NCBI GenBank assembly: GCA_018894105.1
Contig: CM032118.1
Location: 33,646,690 to 33,710,689 of the forward strand
Direction of reading: 5' to 3'
From: Jacaranda mimosifolia
Lineage: Eukaryota > Streptophyta > Magnoliopsida > Lamiales > Bignoniaceae
DNA: 64,000 nucleotides
In this document: positions 1-11,769 of the stretch, in pieces
How positions within the stretch are numbered: the first letter of the stretch is position 1
Layout: every line of letters starts with the position of its first letter
Position numbers and translations under genes: made by a program
The notes under the pieces: model-generated
The model's input: only the letters and a program-made list of their open reading frames with translations
Databases searched by the model: none
Told to the model about the DNA's origin: nothing

Positions 1-1775
1 AAATAAGGCTGTTCCATCTAACATTGGATCGGAACCATATATCCCTCCATACACTTATCCAGATGTTGTGCCGGGTAGCTCTCCACTAGATGCATCACCT
101 AATCCCTCATCTATCCCATCTACACTAGCATCCACAAATATTGGGGGTATAGAAGTAATTCAGAGGACATTTATTCAGCCTCAAGGGAGAGAGTAATACT
201 TTTTAATCATTTTAATTATAGTAACTTATAATGTTATATGTACTACTAAATTATATTTTATCTTTATAACACATGTTGTAAAAAGATCTTTGTGAAACAG
301 GTTCTCCGAGGAGTTGTTATGTGCCCAATAGATAAGTAATATTATTAAAAGGCACTTACAACAAGCTTGGAGATCGCGGAAAAAAATTCCAGATGGAGTT
401 AGAATGATGTGGTTTGGGGAGTTTGAGGTAAGAATCATTTTAAATATCAAATATTTTTTTCTTAATTAGATTTCAAAATGGAAAGAGCTCTCTAAATGTT
501 TTAAATTCTTTTATGTGCCTTAGAAAAAATTTACCTGGTATGAACATCAGAGTGCACTGATCCGCAAAATATTTGAGCATCGTGGCTCGGAGATATTGAA
601 AAATAAGTTACACCGAGCACGTCAATCCAACAAAAAGCCTATTTGGATGGGAGATGAAGTTTGGGATGGATTGCTTCAAGAATGGACCAATGATGGATTC
701 AAAAAAAATAAAGCGAATCGGGCATCAAACTGTGGTAGTGTTGGATTTCCACTTCATCAAGGTAGTTGTATCTCACACCTATCACACAAAGATAAATTGG
801 TAATTTTTATAGAAGTATCAATATTTAATTTTAATTATAATTGATTTTTGATAAATGTGCTTGGATGTAGGAGAAAGAACTTGGACACCCACCTGGACTT
901 GTAGAATCGTTTATGCATACACATTTTGCATTGAACGAAAGAGGTGAACGCATATGGGTCAATGACTGTGCACAGAATACTTATGTAAGTAGTATGTTAT
1001 TATATTTTTTTACAAAGAAAGTTTAAATGTTATATATTTTATGTTAGAAAGTTAAAATGTTATATATATGTTAATTTTTAATGTAGAAAGTTTAAATTTT
1101 TGATATATGTTGATAATTCTATGTGCTTTATGTATAGAATACGTTCAACAGTCGACTAGAAGAGTTCTCTAGTCAAAATTCAAATGATGGTGTTAACAAT
1201 TCTTCGGTGCCCATGTCATCTCAACTTTAGGTGAAAGTTCTAAGTTATTAATTTATATTTGATCTTATTTTCAAATTGAATTATTTTACTTGTATTCATT
1301 TATGATAATATTATTTATGTAGGTGTGGAAAGATACAGTAGGCGGATCGAAGAAGGGGCGGATTTATGGACTTAGAAGTGAGGCATCCTTTGTCTTGGGT
1401 CACTCATCTAGTGGACTTCCAAATAATCCGCCCTATGAAAGTGAAGTAGTGAAGAGATTGCAAGACGAAATGACGGTGGTGAAAGAACAATTGACAATGT
1501 ATAGAGATGAAAATATGATGTGGAGACAAAAATTCATGGATATGGAGGTGATGATGCGACAGATGCAGCAGCAGCAGCAGCAGCAGCAGAATATTCATAC
1601 CCTATCACCATCCATTCATCCTCATACATCACCATTTTGTTCGCCTACAAATCTCTCCTCCATGGCACCGGGCTCATATTTACATCGGCCAGAGGTATCT
1701 CATGTACCATCCTTATCTAGATCTCTTAATGAACAGCAACGAAGAAGCATAGATGATGAGGATGATTCTGATTGA
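1..1775 (+). pseudogene. CACTA ORF2-like protein (Transposase_24 / Ptta-En/Spm family), degraded
   Basis: Pieces of one plant transposon protein can be read in order on the plus strand. A Pro/Ser-rich stretch ends at a stop at 194-196. A segment before 429 contains MMWFGEFE. A basic segment near 525-760 contains IRKIFEHRGSEIL, HRARQSNKKPIW and EVWDGLLQEW. A segment near 871-985 contains ELGHPPGLVESFMHTHF. The last exon, 1323-1775, contains GGSKKGRIYGL, a coiled-coil-like region (about residues 40-85) and a CAG-encoded Gln run at about 1565-1589. This order matches the ORF2 family found inside plant CACTA elements; its exact molecular role is not established. An apparent in-frame TAG at 1228-1230 sits at the junction before the last exon, so the reading frame may be broken. 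I treat it as a transposon pseudogene. Confidence 0.75.
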
Positions 1776-2048
1776 CTTATGTATGAATATTTTAGGCATA
1801 TACTGTATTAACTTGATTATACTTTGATAATTACATTTAATATTTTTATATTGTTGAATTTATAAATATTTTATTTTTTTAATGTTATATTTGGATTTTA
1901 TGAAAGAATTGTTGTTTTATTATTTGATGGCCATAAATATCGTTAAGTATAGTGGTGTTGGATTTGTGAATATACTATTATTGATTACAGGTTTTTAATA
2001 TTGAAAAAAATGCAGCAAAAAATTAAAAAAAAAAACAGAATTTGCAAG

Positions 2049-2345
2049 AAAAAAATCCTTCGAAAATTGTGTTTTGCGATGGAAAAATCCATCGCAAAAA
2101 ATCACCACGAAATTCAACACATGCGACGGATTTTTCCCGCTAATTGAGCATTTTTGCGACGGAATTTTCCGTCACAAATTCCATCTCAAAAGGCCGACGA
2201 AAATTTCCGTCACACATTTGAGACGGAAAAATCCGTCGCAAGTTACTGCGACGGAGTATTTTGCGACGGATTTATTCCATCGCAATCTCAATTTGCGACG
2301 GATTTTTGGCAAAATCCGTTGCAAAACAGCATTTTTTTAGTAGTG
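2049..2345. repeat. CACTA subterminal repeats and terminal inverted repeat
   Basis: Many copies of a GCGACGGATTTTTCC-type motif occur in both orientations (for example 2079-2100, 2155-2180, 2222-2242, 2293-2322), ending in the CACTA terminus at 2345. Subterminal motif arrays of this kind are the transposase-binding regions of CACTA elements; binding itself is inferred. Confidence 0.85.
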
Positions 2346-2738
2346 AATAAGTTTAGCCAAACACCCTCTAAGTCAAACATATAAAAAGACCTACAATCAA
2401 ACTAATATATATATATATAAGTATACGTGTTATTTACTATATATAAGTATCTTACACCACAATATTATTAATGAAACTAATATATACAATCAATAGGTGA
2501 AAATCATTTTCTTGCAAATAGAATTGATAATTAATCTTTTAAAAATTGAATTTCTTTATTTGAAATAACAAGTCCACCTATTTAATTTATTAATTCGACA
2601 TTATATTTTCTTGAAGGATCGATATAATTATCTACAGGAAATATAATGCAACATGTACACCTAAAAACTAACAGATTGAAAATCGTGCCAGGTCAACCAT
2701 CTTTCTAAGAAAGTTGGCAATTTGAAGAAATAAAACTG

Positions 2739-3480
2739 TTAGAATATCTTCTTTAATTGGTTTTGATTATGCCTCTTTTGCATAAATTATTTTATTAAAT
2801 CTATCAATATAATTGTTTTTATATCTTCAAAATAAAGGAAAGTAGCCGTTAGAAAGTTGGCATAGAGCTTACCTTGATTATGCATATTTTGTTTAAGGGA
2901 AGTTACCGTTGGGAAGCAACAAGGAAAGTTGACTGTCTGTAGCAAAATTTTAGCATAAATTTAGGCAACTTTCAATTGGAAAGAATTCACAACCCTTAAT
3001 GTACTTAAACCAAGAATTGTTGCACTTGAATATGGCGAGTATCTTTGCTCAATAAGCTTTATAGAAAATATCTGTTCTCTTAAGTTAGTCTCTCTTCAAA
3101 TTATCGCTATAGACTAACCGAGTTGGTTATTGTTCCTAGCAAAGTGAATGATCAATCTTGACTATTGTACTTTTGTACTAATCCTTTCTTTGAGTAAAGT
3201 CCATGTTAAACTCTTAAGTCTTGTGGTTTAGGTAGTGGAGTAGGCTTGTCGAACCGCTATAAATCCATTGTCTCATTTACTATATTACTCTTTGTTTCTG
3301 TTGTCTTTGGAACTTCAGTTATAGTTGGAAGTTCCAATTTATCATTTTTCTAAAATATCTTGCTATAAGTTGCAAGACTCATTTGAGTTAATTTCTCTTT
3401 TGGGATCCTATACTCTTTCAAAAACTATCAAAGTTCCTCTGGTGGTCTCAAAATAAACTTGATCAAAAGTTTCAGAAGAA
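2739..3480 (+). repeat. LTR-like retrotransposon remnant (tentative)
   Basis: Most of 2349-4660 has no gene. Within it, this part resembles a Copia-type LTR in composition: it begins TGTTAGAATATC, has repeated GTTGGGAAG/GTTAGAAAG-like stretches and a late region with a TATAAAT (about 3259-3265). No second LTR, primer-binding site or target duplication was found, so it could equally be unique intergenic sequence. I see nothing else supportable in 3481-4660. Confidence 0.25.
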
Positions 3481-4673
3481 ATTATAATTCATTTTGTTGA
3501 AATGATTCAAAAGAAATCAAAAATATTTTTTCAAAAAAATATCAATTATGTGTCAATTGGTTAATTTACGTTGAAATATAATTTACCTAGAGTGTGCGTA
3601 ATGAAATTCTAGGTTTAGAAGGATTATGACATTATGTTATACCCCTACCTCAATTCAACCCACCTGAATTGACACTCTTAATTAAGAAATTAATTATAAG
3701 AAAAGGGAGGGAATAAAAGAAAGAAAATACCTCAAATGTGAGGAATATTTCTTTTTTTATTTACACATATTTGGAGTTCGTTAAGGTTCAAATTTTAAAC
3801 TTGACATGTATAAATGTGTGAGCAATTATACTATTGGATTAATTGATCTGTTGGCAAAAAACCTCACACATTGGGGATGGATAAAGTGTTTATAATCTTA
3901 TGGTTGGTGCAAGGAGAAGATGAATTTAGAAGGATTAAAAGATGTGATGTGGGTAATTTGTGCGAGCCCTCTAACTTGTTGAAGAAGTCCGAGTCAAGCT
4001 TCGTTTCCATGTGAGCTTAAGTGCTTAATTAAACTTGGTCTGCAAGATTATGAATATCCATCCATATATATCCACAAGAGTACACATTAAACTAATCAGC
4101 ATGGTCTCTAGGCTCTAGCTAACATTTTCTAATGCGTAAGTTGGAATCAGGTTATGGATAAATTAGATAAAATTGAGATCTCAAGTAATAAAAGGAGGTA
4201 AAAAGTGGCTGCTTGTTATTTGCATGATTTAATATTATGAATGGTTAGATCTCCTTCAGATCAGTGGAGACAAGCAATTTTCCCAACGATCGAAATTGAG
4301 GAATGAAGCTAAAATTTTTGTTACTACTCAAATGAATTGTTTTGTTACATAGTGATGATGATTAAATTAATGTCATTAATTAAATATAAATTATTGTTCT
4401 ATATATTAATATGTATTAATTAAAAGTTTTATTCTAATACACGCTCTAAAGGATGAGAAAGAACAACTCACAAATTATTTTAAAAATCTAGCTCCTTTCT
4501 GCATGAAATTATAAGACCAAATAAAATTTATAATATAAACAAAACAAACCAAAAAATTGACATTAACAAGATCCAATTACTTACATAACAAATACAATAA
4601 CATTTTTGCTATAATTATCCTTATTGAATGACAAGAGTTTCCTAAAATAGCAAGCTCGTAAACACCGAATCAA

Positions 4674-5365
4674 TCACATGATAGAGCAGTTCTGAGGATT
4701 AGAGTCGCAGAATGATTGGCACGGTGGCGGGTGACTGCAATAGGAGAAGGGCGGGCAGCATGGCTGCAGGCACGGTGGTGGGTGACTGCAATAGGAGCAG
4801 GGTGGGCAACATGGCAGCAGGCACGGTGGTGAGCTTTTGGGCGGGCAACATGGCAGCAGGCACGGTGGTGGGCTTTTGGGCGGGCTAGGCTTCGGACCAG
4901 GATTGGGAGGCTTCACTTCTTCAACGCTTATAATATCAGCAATACAAAATTTCTTTCTTAGACATTTGGCCAAATAAACTGAATCAACCCCTTCTCCAAC
5001 TACCTCAATCCGATCATTGTCTTTCCCGATAGTGACCGAGCTGACTCCTGCACTATCACAAAAAAATGATCTTAATTAATATATAACTGGGATACATATA
5101 TATTTTACGGGTGGGTTTAGTTATATATATCTGGAGGTACTGAATTAAAGTTTAATTTGGTGATCAATTAGATTTTGACATACGCACGTACCACATGTAG
5201 CCGCAGCAATCTTCATGGCCTTTGACTTATCCTTCTCACCGTTCATCGACACCTTGATCACAATCTTTAGCTATATATGATGAAGCAGGTATATTTAGGG
5301 AAATTTAATCATGGAATTTTCATGCATGCCTTATATTAACACATTAATTCTGCTACTCTGATATA

Positions 5366-5405
<40 letters not shown>

Positions 5406-5428
5406 TCATCGACAAAGCTCACCTTCAT
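4674..5428 (-). CDS. Small HMA-domain protein with Cys/Pro-rich tail and CaaX box (HIPP/HPP type)
   Basis: Three exons on the minus strand: 5428-5423 (only ATG AAG), 5264-5192 and 5047-4674, all with GT-AG introns, giving 150 residues. Residues 1-72 form a heavy-metal-associated fold (starts MKIVIKVSMNGEKDKSKAMK), but the usual MxCxxC metal site is replaced by SMNGEKD. Residues 73-136 are Pro/Cys-rich, with repeated PPCLLPCCPP and YCSHPPPC motifs. The last four residues are CSIM, a CaaX farnesylation signal. Known biology: plant HIPP/HPP proteins are membrane-tethered by prenylation, act in metal handling and stress, and some small HMA proteins are targets of pathogen effectors. Inference: this member probably does not bind metal through the classical motif, though the Cys-rich tail might. 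The start was chosen because the six-base first exon restores the conserved MK-I-V-I-K beginning. Confidence 0.85.
5369..5401. repeat. (TG)n microsatellite in intron 1 of the HMA gene
   Basis: About 16 TG repeats lie inside the 158-bp first intron (5265-5422) of the HMA/CaaX gene, only about 20 bp from the tiny first exon. Confidence 0.95.
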
Positions 5429-5605
5429 TCCTCCCTTTGGAGAAATTAATTAACGCCTTATAAAATTTGGAATTTCTAAGATTGAACTCTAGTTTGTATT
5501 AATGGAGGGAAGTTGGACGGTGACACAAACACACACTCACACTGCTATATATATATATATATATAGTTTGCTTACACGGAAGAAAACCGGCAATGGCACA
5601 AAAAT

Positions 5606-5630
5606 TCTCTCTCTCTCTCTCTCTCTCTCT
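5606..5630. promoter_or_regulatory. (TC)n / (GA)n tract upstream of the HMA gene
   Basis: On the minus strand this is a (GA)n run about 180 bp upstream of the start codon, next to a TA-repeat at about 5550-5567. GA/CT tracts are common in plant core promoters and 5' leaders. A promoter role is inferred from position only. Confidence 0.4.
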
Positions 5631-6097
5631 GATATGGAATCTTGGACCAGGACAATATGCAAGCTACTAACTAGCTGTAATACCCTTTTATTTATACTAT
5701 TTATAAAAGTGTGGGTGTATCGTGTATGTTATTAGATTACCTGTTTGATATATTTAATGTATTGACAAAATTAATTTTATTTAAATCGAAAATTGATATA
5801 TTTTCCATCTTTTTTTCTGGTGCCCTCCCCACATTATGTTTTGCTCTCTTTCCTATTTTCAACTATATTATGTTTTCTCTTCATTTTTTTTAAAATATAT
5901 TATTTTATATAATAAATTCAAATAAATATATTTACATAATTAAAGAATATACTGTCATGTAAAAATAATTCAATATTTTTTATTATATATATATATTAAA
6001 AATTTATTCTATCATTATACCTCTTTTATTTATTTTAAAAGCTCAAATAATTATCTTAAAATTTAATTTTAAAACATTATAATACTATTACAATAAG

Positions 6098-6165
6098 TGC
6101 CCAGCTAGCGCAGTTGGCATTAGTGAGGTCCTCCTTAAGATCTTGACTTGGTAGAAAATTATAAG
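6098..6165 (+). repeat. Possible tRNA-derived SINE remnant
   Basis: TAGCGCAGTTGG (about 6107-6118) fits the tRNA A-box consensus, and a weak B-box-like GATCTTGACTTGG follows. No cloverleaf, tail or target duplication is apparent, so this is a weak call. Confidence 0.3.
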
Positions 6166-7394
6166 AATTTTAGTACGTAGGTGTGTTTTAAAATTACTGA
6201 TATATATAGTGACAACTCACATCTTTAATAATTAGAATTAGAGTTAATTACAAATAACCCCCAAGGTTTGGCCTATTTACCTAAAAACCCAAAAATTTGA
6301 TGAAATTACAAATACCCCCTGAGTTTTTGCTCTGTCTTACATTTTTCAAAATCCATTAGCCTCCGTCCAAAAAAATGTTGACAACATCAAAATTTTTGTA
6401 TGAAAATCCGAAACGCCCCCTAGTTACTGTTATGGTTATTTGTAGGACAAAATTACCCTTGGATCTATTTGTAATATTTTTCATACCACAAGGATGTAAT
6501 TTTAACATTGTTTAAATTACACATAATAAATTTAAATATATTTTATTATTAGTAAATTTTTATAAATACTGAATAATCTTTAATTTAAGTTAAATAATCT
6601 AATTAAGTTTAATTAAACTATTTATTAATTCAAAAAGAAAATAAGTAAAAAAATAAATAAAATAAATTTTAAATTCATCTCTTACATAGAATAGCTTTTA
6701 TAATTTTAGATTACATAGTGATTAGTGATATCAAAATAATAATTATAATTAAAATAATTTAATTAGATTAAGTTGAAATTACTTATTAATTAAGAAATAA
6801 AATAAGTAAAATATTAAAAAATAAAATTAAAATCTATTGTCTTATATAACCATAATTTTAATAATTTCAAATTATATATTCTATAATATTAAAATAAAAA
6901 CATGTCTAAAATAACATAATTAAATTTAGTTCAATTTATTTATTAAAAATAAAAAATGAAAAAAATTAATATTTGACATACTAGTAATTAATTAATTAAA
7001 ATAATAATAAAAATATAAATTAAAAAAATATTAAATAGTGAAAAATATCTAAAATAATTTATATACATAATTTAATTATATTAAATGAAAAATATGTTTA
7101 TTAATTAATTACATATTATATAATATTAAAATAATAAACATATATGAAATAATTTAACCAAATGAATTATTAAAATAATAATCATATCTAAAGTAAATAA
7201 ATTATTTAAATAATGAATATATCTAATTAAAAATAAAATAAAAAATTTAAAATACTTTATTGATTCAGAATAAATAGATAAAAATTAAATATTTTAATTA
7301 AGTTTTAAATTAATTAATAAAAATAAATATTATATTCTAAAACTAAAAATACACCCCACCACCCTTTTTCTTCCCCCAACCCCCACCCCTCCCT

Positions 7395-7592
7395 TTGTTT
7401 GCCGACCATGGCCAGTCGGCGGTAGCTACGAACCCATGGCTGCCAAGCCTGGCCAGGCGACTGCTGCCATGGTGGCCGCCATGGCAGCAAGCGGCCGCTG
7501 CCATGGTGGCCGCCATGGCAGCAAGCGGCCACTGCCATGGCAGAGTCGCCATGGCTAGATCTGGCCCCTGCCAGGGGCCAAATCTAGCCAGT
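7395..7592. repeat. GC-rich CCATGG-type palindromic core inside the Mutator-like element
   Basis: A sharp GC island in an AT-rich element, built of interleaved GCCATGGCAG / CTGCCATGG words and a direct duplication of about 35 bp (7470-7540). It ends in a short hairpin (GGCCCCTGCCAGGGGCC). Open frames across it are low-complexity and present in several frames, so I do not call a gene. Confidence 0.85.
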
Positions 7593-7606
7593 AGGGGTGT
7601 TGTGGT

Positions 7607-7632
7607 GGGGTGGGGGTGGGGGTGGGGGTGGG
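7607..7632 (+). repeat. G-quadruplex-type tract
   Basis: Five G runs of three to five, each separated by a single T, lie just after the GC core. This fits the G-quadruplex consensus; folding is inferred. Confidence 0.7.
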
Positions 7633-8336
7633 ATGTGGTTGTATTTGTGTATGTATATGCTATATATATGTGTATTATATATATTAAGTATAAATATAAA
7701 TATATATGTATATGTATATGCTATATGTGTGTATTATATATATATTAAGTATAAATATATATATGTATATATATACAATATATATGCATATATACATATA
7801 TAATTATTCAATTATTTTAAATTTTATATTTTTTTATCAATATTTTAGTGTATTTTTACAATTTTATTACCTAATGTTACTTTTGTTATTTTCATAAAAC
7901 TTCATGGGTGTTTTTGTTACTTTGTAATGTTGATGTCATTTTAGGTTTTGTGCATTTTTTTTTTTTTTTTTTTTGCTTTTTTTGAAATATATTCAATCAA
8001 GGGTAGTATAGCCATTTCACCAAAACCATCCACTTTAACGGCCGTTCGTCTGCTCGAGGGGGTATTTGTAATTTCTCTAAATATTTGAACCTTATTGTAA
8101 ATAGGTCAAATCTTAGGGGATTATGTGTAATTATCCCTTACAATTAAAATAGCATAGACCAGTGATGTTTGACCAATTTTAAGTTTAATATTAGATGGTG
8201 TGCGTGGATGTCACGATTATTTCATCATTATGGAATACTTAAATTAAGTGATTCCAGTACTTTTACTTGTCTAGCTATTGTCTAGTTACCACTTGTGCTT
8301 TGTCGTCTTGTATGCATTGCACGTCAACAATGGAAG

Positions 8337-11300
8337 TACCTGGCAATTGGGTACCCGTGGGTAATCCAATGATGGGTACCAATGGATTGGATAAATTTAC
8401 TCATTTTTTATTGGGTACGAGGTGGATGATCCGTTACCCATGAGAATGGGTAACGGGTAACGGGTAATCCGCGGGTACCCATAATTTTTTTTTCTTTTTT
8501 TTTTTTAATTATTTAAAGATAAACATGATGTTACTCAAATATTAACTAAATAAAACTAGGAAAAAAAACTATAAATTTCAAACATTAAATTGAATAAATA
8601 CCAAAAGCATATTAATAATATTATAGTTTAAAACTTATATATTAAGTATTCAAAATCTACCAAATTTAAAGTACATCACATTCAAAAGTTCAAACTTAAA
8701 TTCCATTACATGCCAAAAAAATTTTGAATTGAAAATCTAAATATCAATCAAATATTATTGTTCTCGTGGAAGAAGATGTTGCATCCATAGGAATATGCAC
8801 AACAAGTTGTTTAGGATATAATTTAATTTAATTTGCTATAGATTTTTAATTTATGAAATAAAAAATTAATATTTAGATTAAAAATATTTATATGTAAATA
8901 TATATAATATATATTTATATGTATAATATATATATTTATATTAAAGTACATCACATTCAAAAGTTCAAACTTAAATTCTATTACATGCCAAAAGTTTTTT
9001 GAATTGAAAATTTAAATATCAATCAAACATTGTTGTTCTTGTAGAAGAAAATGTTGCATCCATAGGAATAAGCACAATAAGTTGTTTTAGGATATAATTT
9101 AATTTAATTTGCTATAGATTTTTAATTTATGAAATCAAAAATTAATATTTAGATTAAAAATATTTATATGTAAATATATATAAATATATATATATATATA
9201 TATTAAAGTACATGACATTCAAAAGTTCAAACTTAAATTCTATTACATGCCAAAAGTTTTTTGAATTGAAAATTTAAATATCAATCAAACGTTGTTGTTC
9301 TTGTGGAAGAAGATGTTGCATCCATAGGAATAAGCACAATAAGTTGTTTTAGGATATAATTTAATTTAATTTGCTATAGATTTTTAATTTATGAAATCAA
9401 AAATTAATATTTAGATTAAAAATAATTATATGTAAATATATATAAATATATAATATATATTTATATGTATATAATATTAATATATTAAAGTACATCACAT
9501 TCAAAAGTTGTAAATATATATAATATATATTTATATGTATAATATATATATTTATATTAAAGTACATCACATTCAAAAGTTCAAACTTAAATTCTATTAC
9601 ATGCCAAAAGTTTTTTGAATTGAAAATTTAAATATCAATCAAACATTGTTGTTCTTGTAGAAGAAAATGTTGCATCCATAGGAATAAGCACAATAAGTTG
9701 TTTTAGGATATAATTTAATTTAATTTGCTATAGATTTTTAATTTATGAAATCAAAAATTAATATTTAGATTAAAAATATTTATATGTAAATATATATAAA
9801 TATATATATATATATTAAAGTACATTACATTCAAAAGTTCAAACTTAAATTCTATTACATGCCAAAAGTTTTTTGAATTGAAAATTTAAATATCAATCAA
9901 ACGTTGTTGTTCTTGTGGAAGAAGATGTTGCATCCATAGGAATAAGCACAATAAGTTGTTTTAGGATATAATTTAATTTAATTTGCTATAGATTTTTAAT
10001 TTATGAAATCAAAAATTAATATTTAGATTAAAAATAATTATATGTAAATATATATAAATATATAATATATATTTATATGTATATAATATTAATATATTAA
10101 AGTACATCACATTCAAAAGTTGTAAATATATATAATATATATTTATATGTATAATATATATATTTATATTAAAGTACATCACATTCAAAAGTTCAAACTT
10201 AAATTCTATTACATGCCAAAAGTTTTTTGAATTGAAAATTTAAATATCAATCAAACATTGTTGTTCTTGTAGAAGAAAATGTTGCATCCATAGGAATAAG
10301 CACAATAAGTTGTTTTAGGATATAATTTAATTTAATTTGCTATAGATTTTTAATTTATGAAATCAAAAATTAATATTTAGATTAAAAATATTTATATGTA
10401 AATATATATAAATATATATATATATATATTAAAGTACATTACATTCAAAAGTTCAAACTTAAATTCTATTACATGCCAAAAGTTTTTTGAATTGAAAATT
10501 TAAATATCAATCAAACGTTGTTGTTCTTGTGGAAGAAGATGTTGCATCCATAGGAATAAGCACAATAAGTTGTTTTAGGATATAATTTAATTTAATTTGC
10601 TATAGGTTTTTAATTTATGAAATCAAAAATTAATATTTAGATTAAAAATAATTATATGTAAATATATATAAATATATAATATATATTTATATGTATATAA
10701 TATTAATATATTAAAGTACATCACATTCAAAAGTTGTAAATATATATAATATATATTTATATGTATAATATATATATTTATATTAAAGTACATCACATTC
10801 AAAAGTTCAAACTTAAATTCTATTACATGCCAAAAGTTTTTTGAATTGAAAATTTAAATATCAATCAAACATTGTTGTTCTTGTAGAAGAAAATGTTGCA
10901 TCCATAGGAATAAGCACAATAAGTTGTTTTAGGATATAATTTAATTTAATTTGCTATAGATTTTTAATTTATGAAATCAAAAATTAATATTTAGATTAAA
11001 AATATTTATATGTAAATATATATAAATATATATATATATTAAAGTACATTACATTCAAAAGTTCAAACTTAAATTCTATTACATGCCAAAAGTTTTTTGA
11101 ATTGAAAATTTAAATATCAATCAAACGTTGTTGTTCTTGTGGAAGAAGATGTTGCATCCATAGGAATAAGCACAATAAGTTGTTTTAGGATATAATTTAA
11201 TTTAATTTGCTATAGATTTTTAATTTATGAAATCAAAAATTAATATTTAGATTAAAAATAATTATATGTAAATATATATATAAATATATAATATATATTT

Positions 11301-11769
11301 ATATGTATATAATATATATATATTAAAGTACATCACATTCAAAAGTTCAAACTTAAATTCCATTATATGCCAAAAGTTTTTTGAATTGAAAATTTAAATA
11401 TCAATCAAACACTGTTGTTCTTGTGGAAGAAGATGTTACATTCATAGGAATATGCACAATAAGTTGTTTTAGGATATAATTTAATTTAATTTGCTATAGA
11501 TTTTTAATTTATGAAATCAAAATTAATATTTAGATTAAAAATATTTATATGTAAATATATATAAATATATAATATATATTTATATGTATACATAATATAT
11601 ATAATATATATATTACGGGTTACCCGCGGATTGGGCCAAAAGATGGCGGGTAAATTGGGTACGGATAAAATTACCCGCAATTTTTTGGGTAGGAAAAACA
11701 AGACCCATTACCCGTATTTTTTGGATACCCACAATACCCGCGGGTATAGGTTGAATTTTGCCATGTCTA
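8337..11769. mobile_element. hAT-type non-autonomous element with GGGTACCCG-rich ends
   Basis: Both ends carry blocks of GGGTACCCG(T/C)GGGTA and GGGTAACGGGTAA in opposite orientation, with outermost GGCAATTGGG at the left and GGCAAAATTC (minus strand) at the right. The flanking 8-mers (8329-8336 and 11770-11777) match at only 5 of 8 positions, so the boundaries and the superfamily are tentative. The inside is occupied almost entirely by a tandem repeat array. Confidence 0.55.
8668..11620 (+). repeat. Tandem array of about 270-bp units with a ~612-bp higher-order period
   Basis: Ten full units start with AAAGTACATCAC-like sequence at 8668, 8943, 9205, 9559, 9817, 10171, 10431, 10785, 11041 and 11325. 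Three truncated units start at 9487, 10099 and 10713. Units alternate between type A (AACATTGTTG, GTAGAAGAAAATG) at 8943, 9559, 10171 and 10785 and type B (AACGTTGTTG, GTGGAAGAAGATG) at 9205, 9817, 10431 and 11041. This gives A+B(+short unit) blocks of 616, 612, 614 and 540 bp. The outer copies at 8668 and 11325 are more divergent. Block-to-block identity looks very high, which points to recent amplification or an assembly duplication. Confidence 0.9.

Larger units (their letters stand above)
1..2345 (+). mobile_element. CACTA (En/Spm) transposon, 3' portion
   Basis: The segment holds a decayed ORF2-type transposon gene followed by an array of subterminal repeats and a terminus. Read on the minus strand, the terminus begins CACTACTAAAAAAATGC at 2345, the usual CACTA end. 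The element runs off the left edge of the window, so the other terminus and the target duplication cannot be checked; the first three flanking bases are AAT (2346-2348). Class is seen from the terminus and subterminal motif; autonomy is unlikely because no transposase (TNP2-type) gene is visible. Confidence 0.85.
6241..8137. mobile_element. Non-autonomous Mutator-like element with GC-rich core
   Basis: The ends are inverted repeats: GAGTTAATTACAAATAAC at the left and, on the other strand, GGGATAATTACACATAATC at the right, with matching inner blocks (GACCTATTTAC, AAATTACAAATACCCCCT). It is flanked by 9-bp direct repeats TTAGAATTA (6232-6240) and TTACAATTA (8138-8146), 8 of 9 identical, as expected for Mutator-like transposition. 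The interior is AT-rich except for a GC-rich island (7395-7592), a G-tract and TA-rich microsatellites. No transposase reading frame is present, so it must have been moved in trans. Confidence 0.8.

Noticed and set aside
2074..2384. Frames rich in Arg/Phe/Ser near the CACTA end
   Set aside because: They translate the subterminal repeats and run past the transposon terminus.
7314..7803. Several overlapping frames over the GC-rich core and TA repeats
   Set aside because: Low-complexity translations in multiple frames on both strands caused by repeats inside a Mutator-like element.
8668..11620. CRISPR-like regular repeats
   Set aside because: The units are about 270 bp, contiguous and AT-rich with no unique spacers; this is a plant tandem array inside a transposon.
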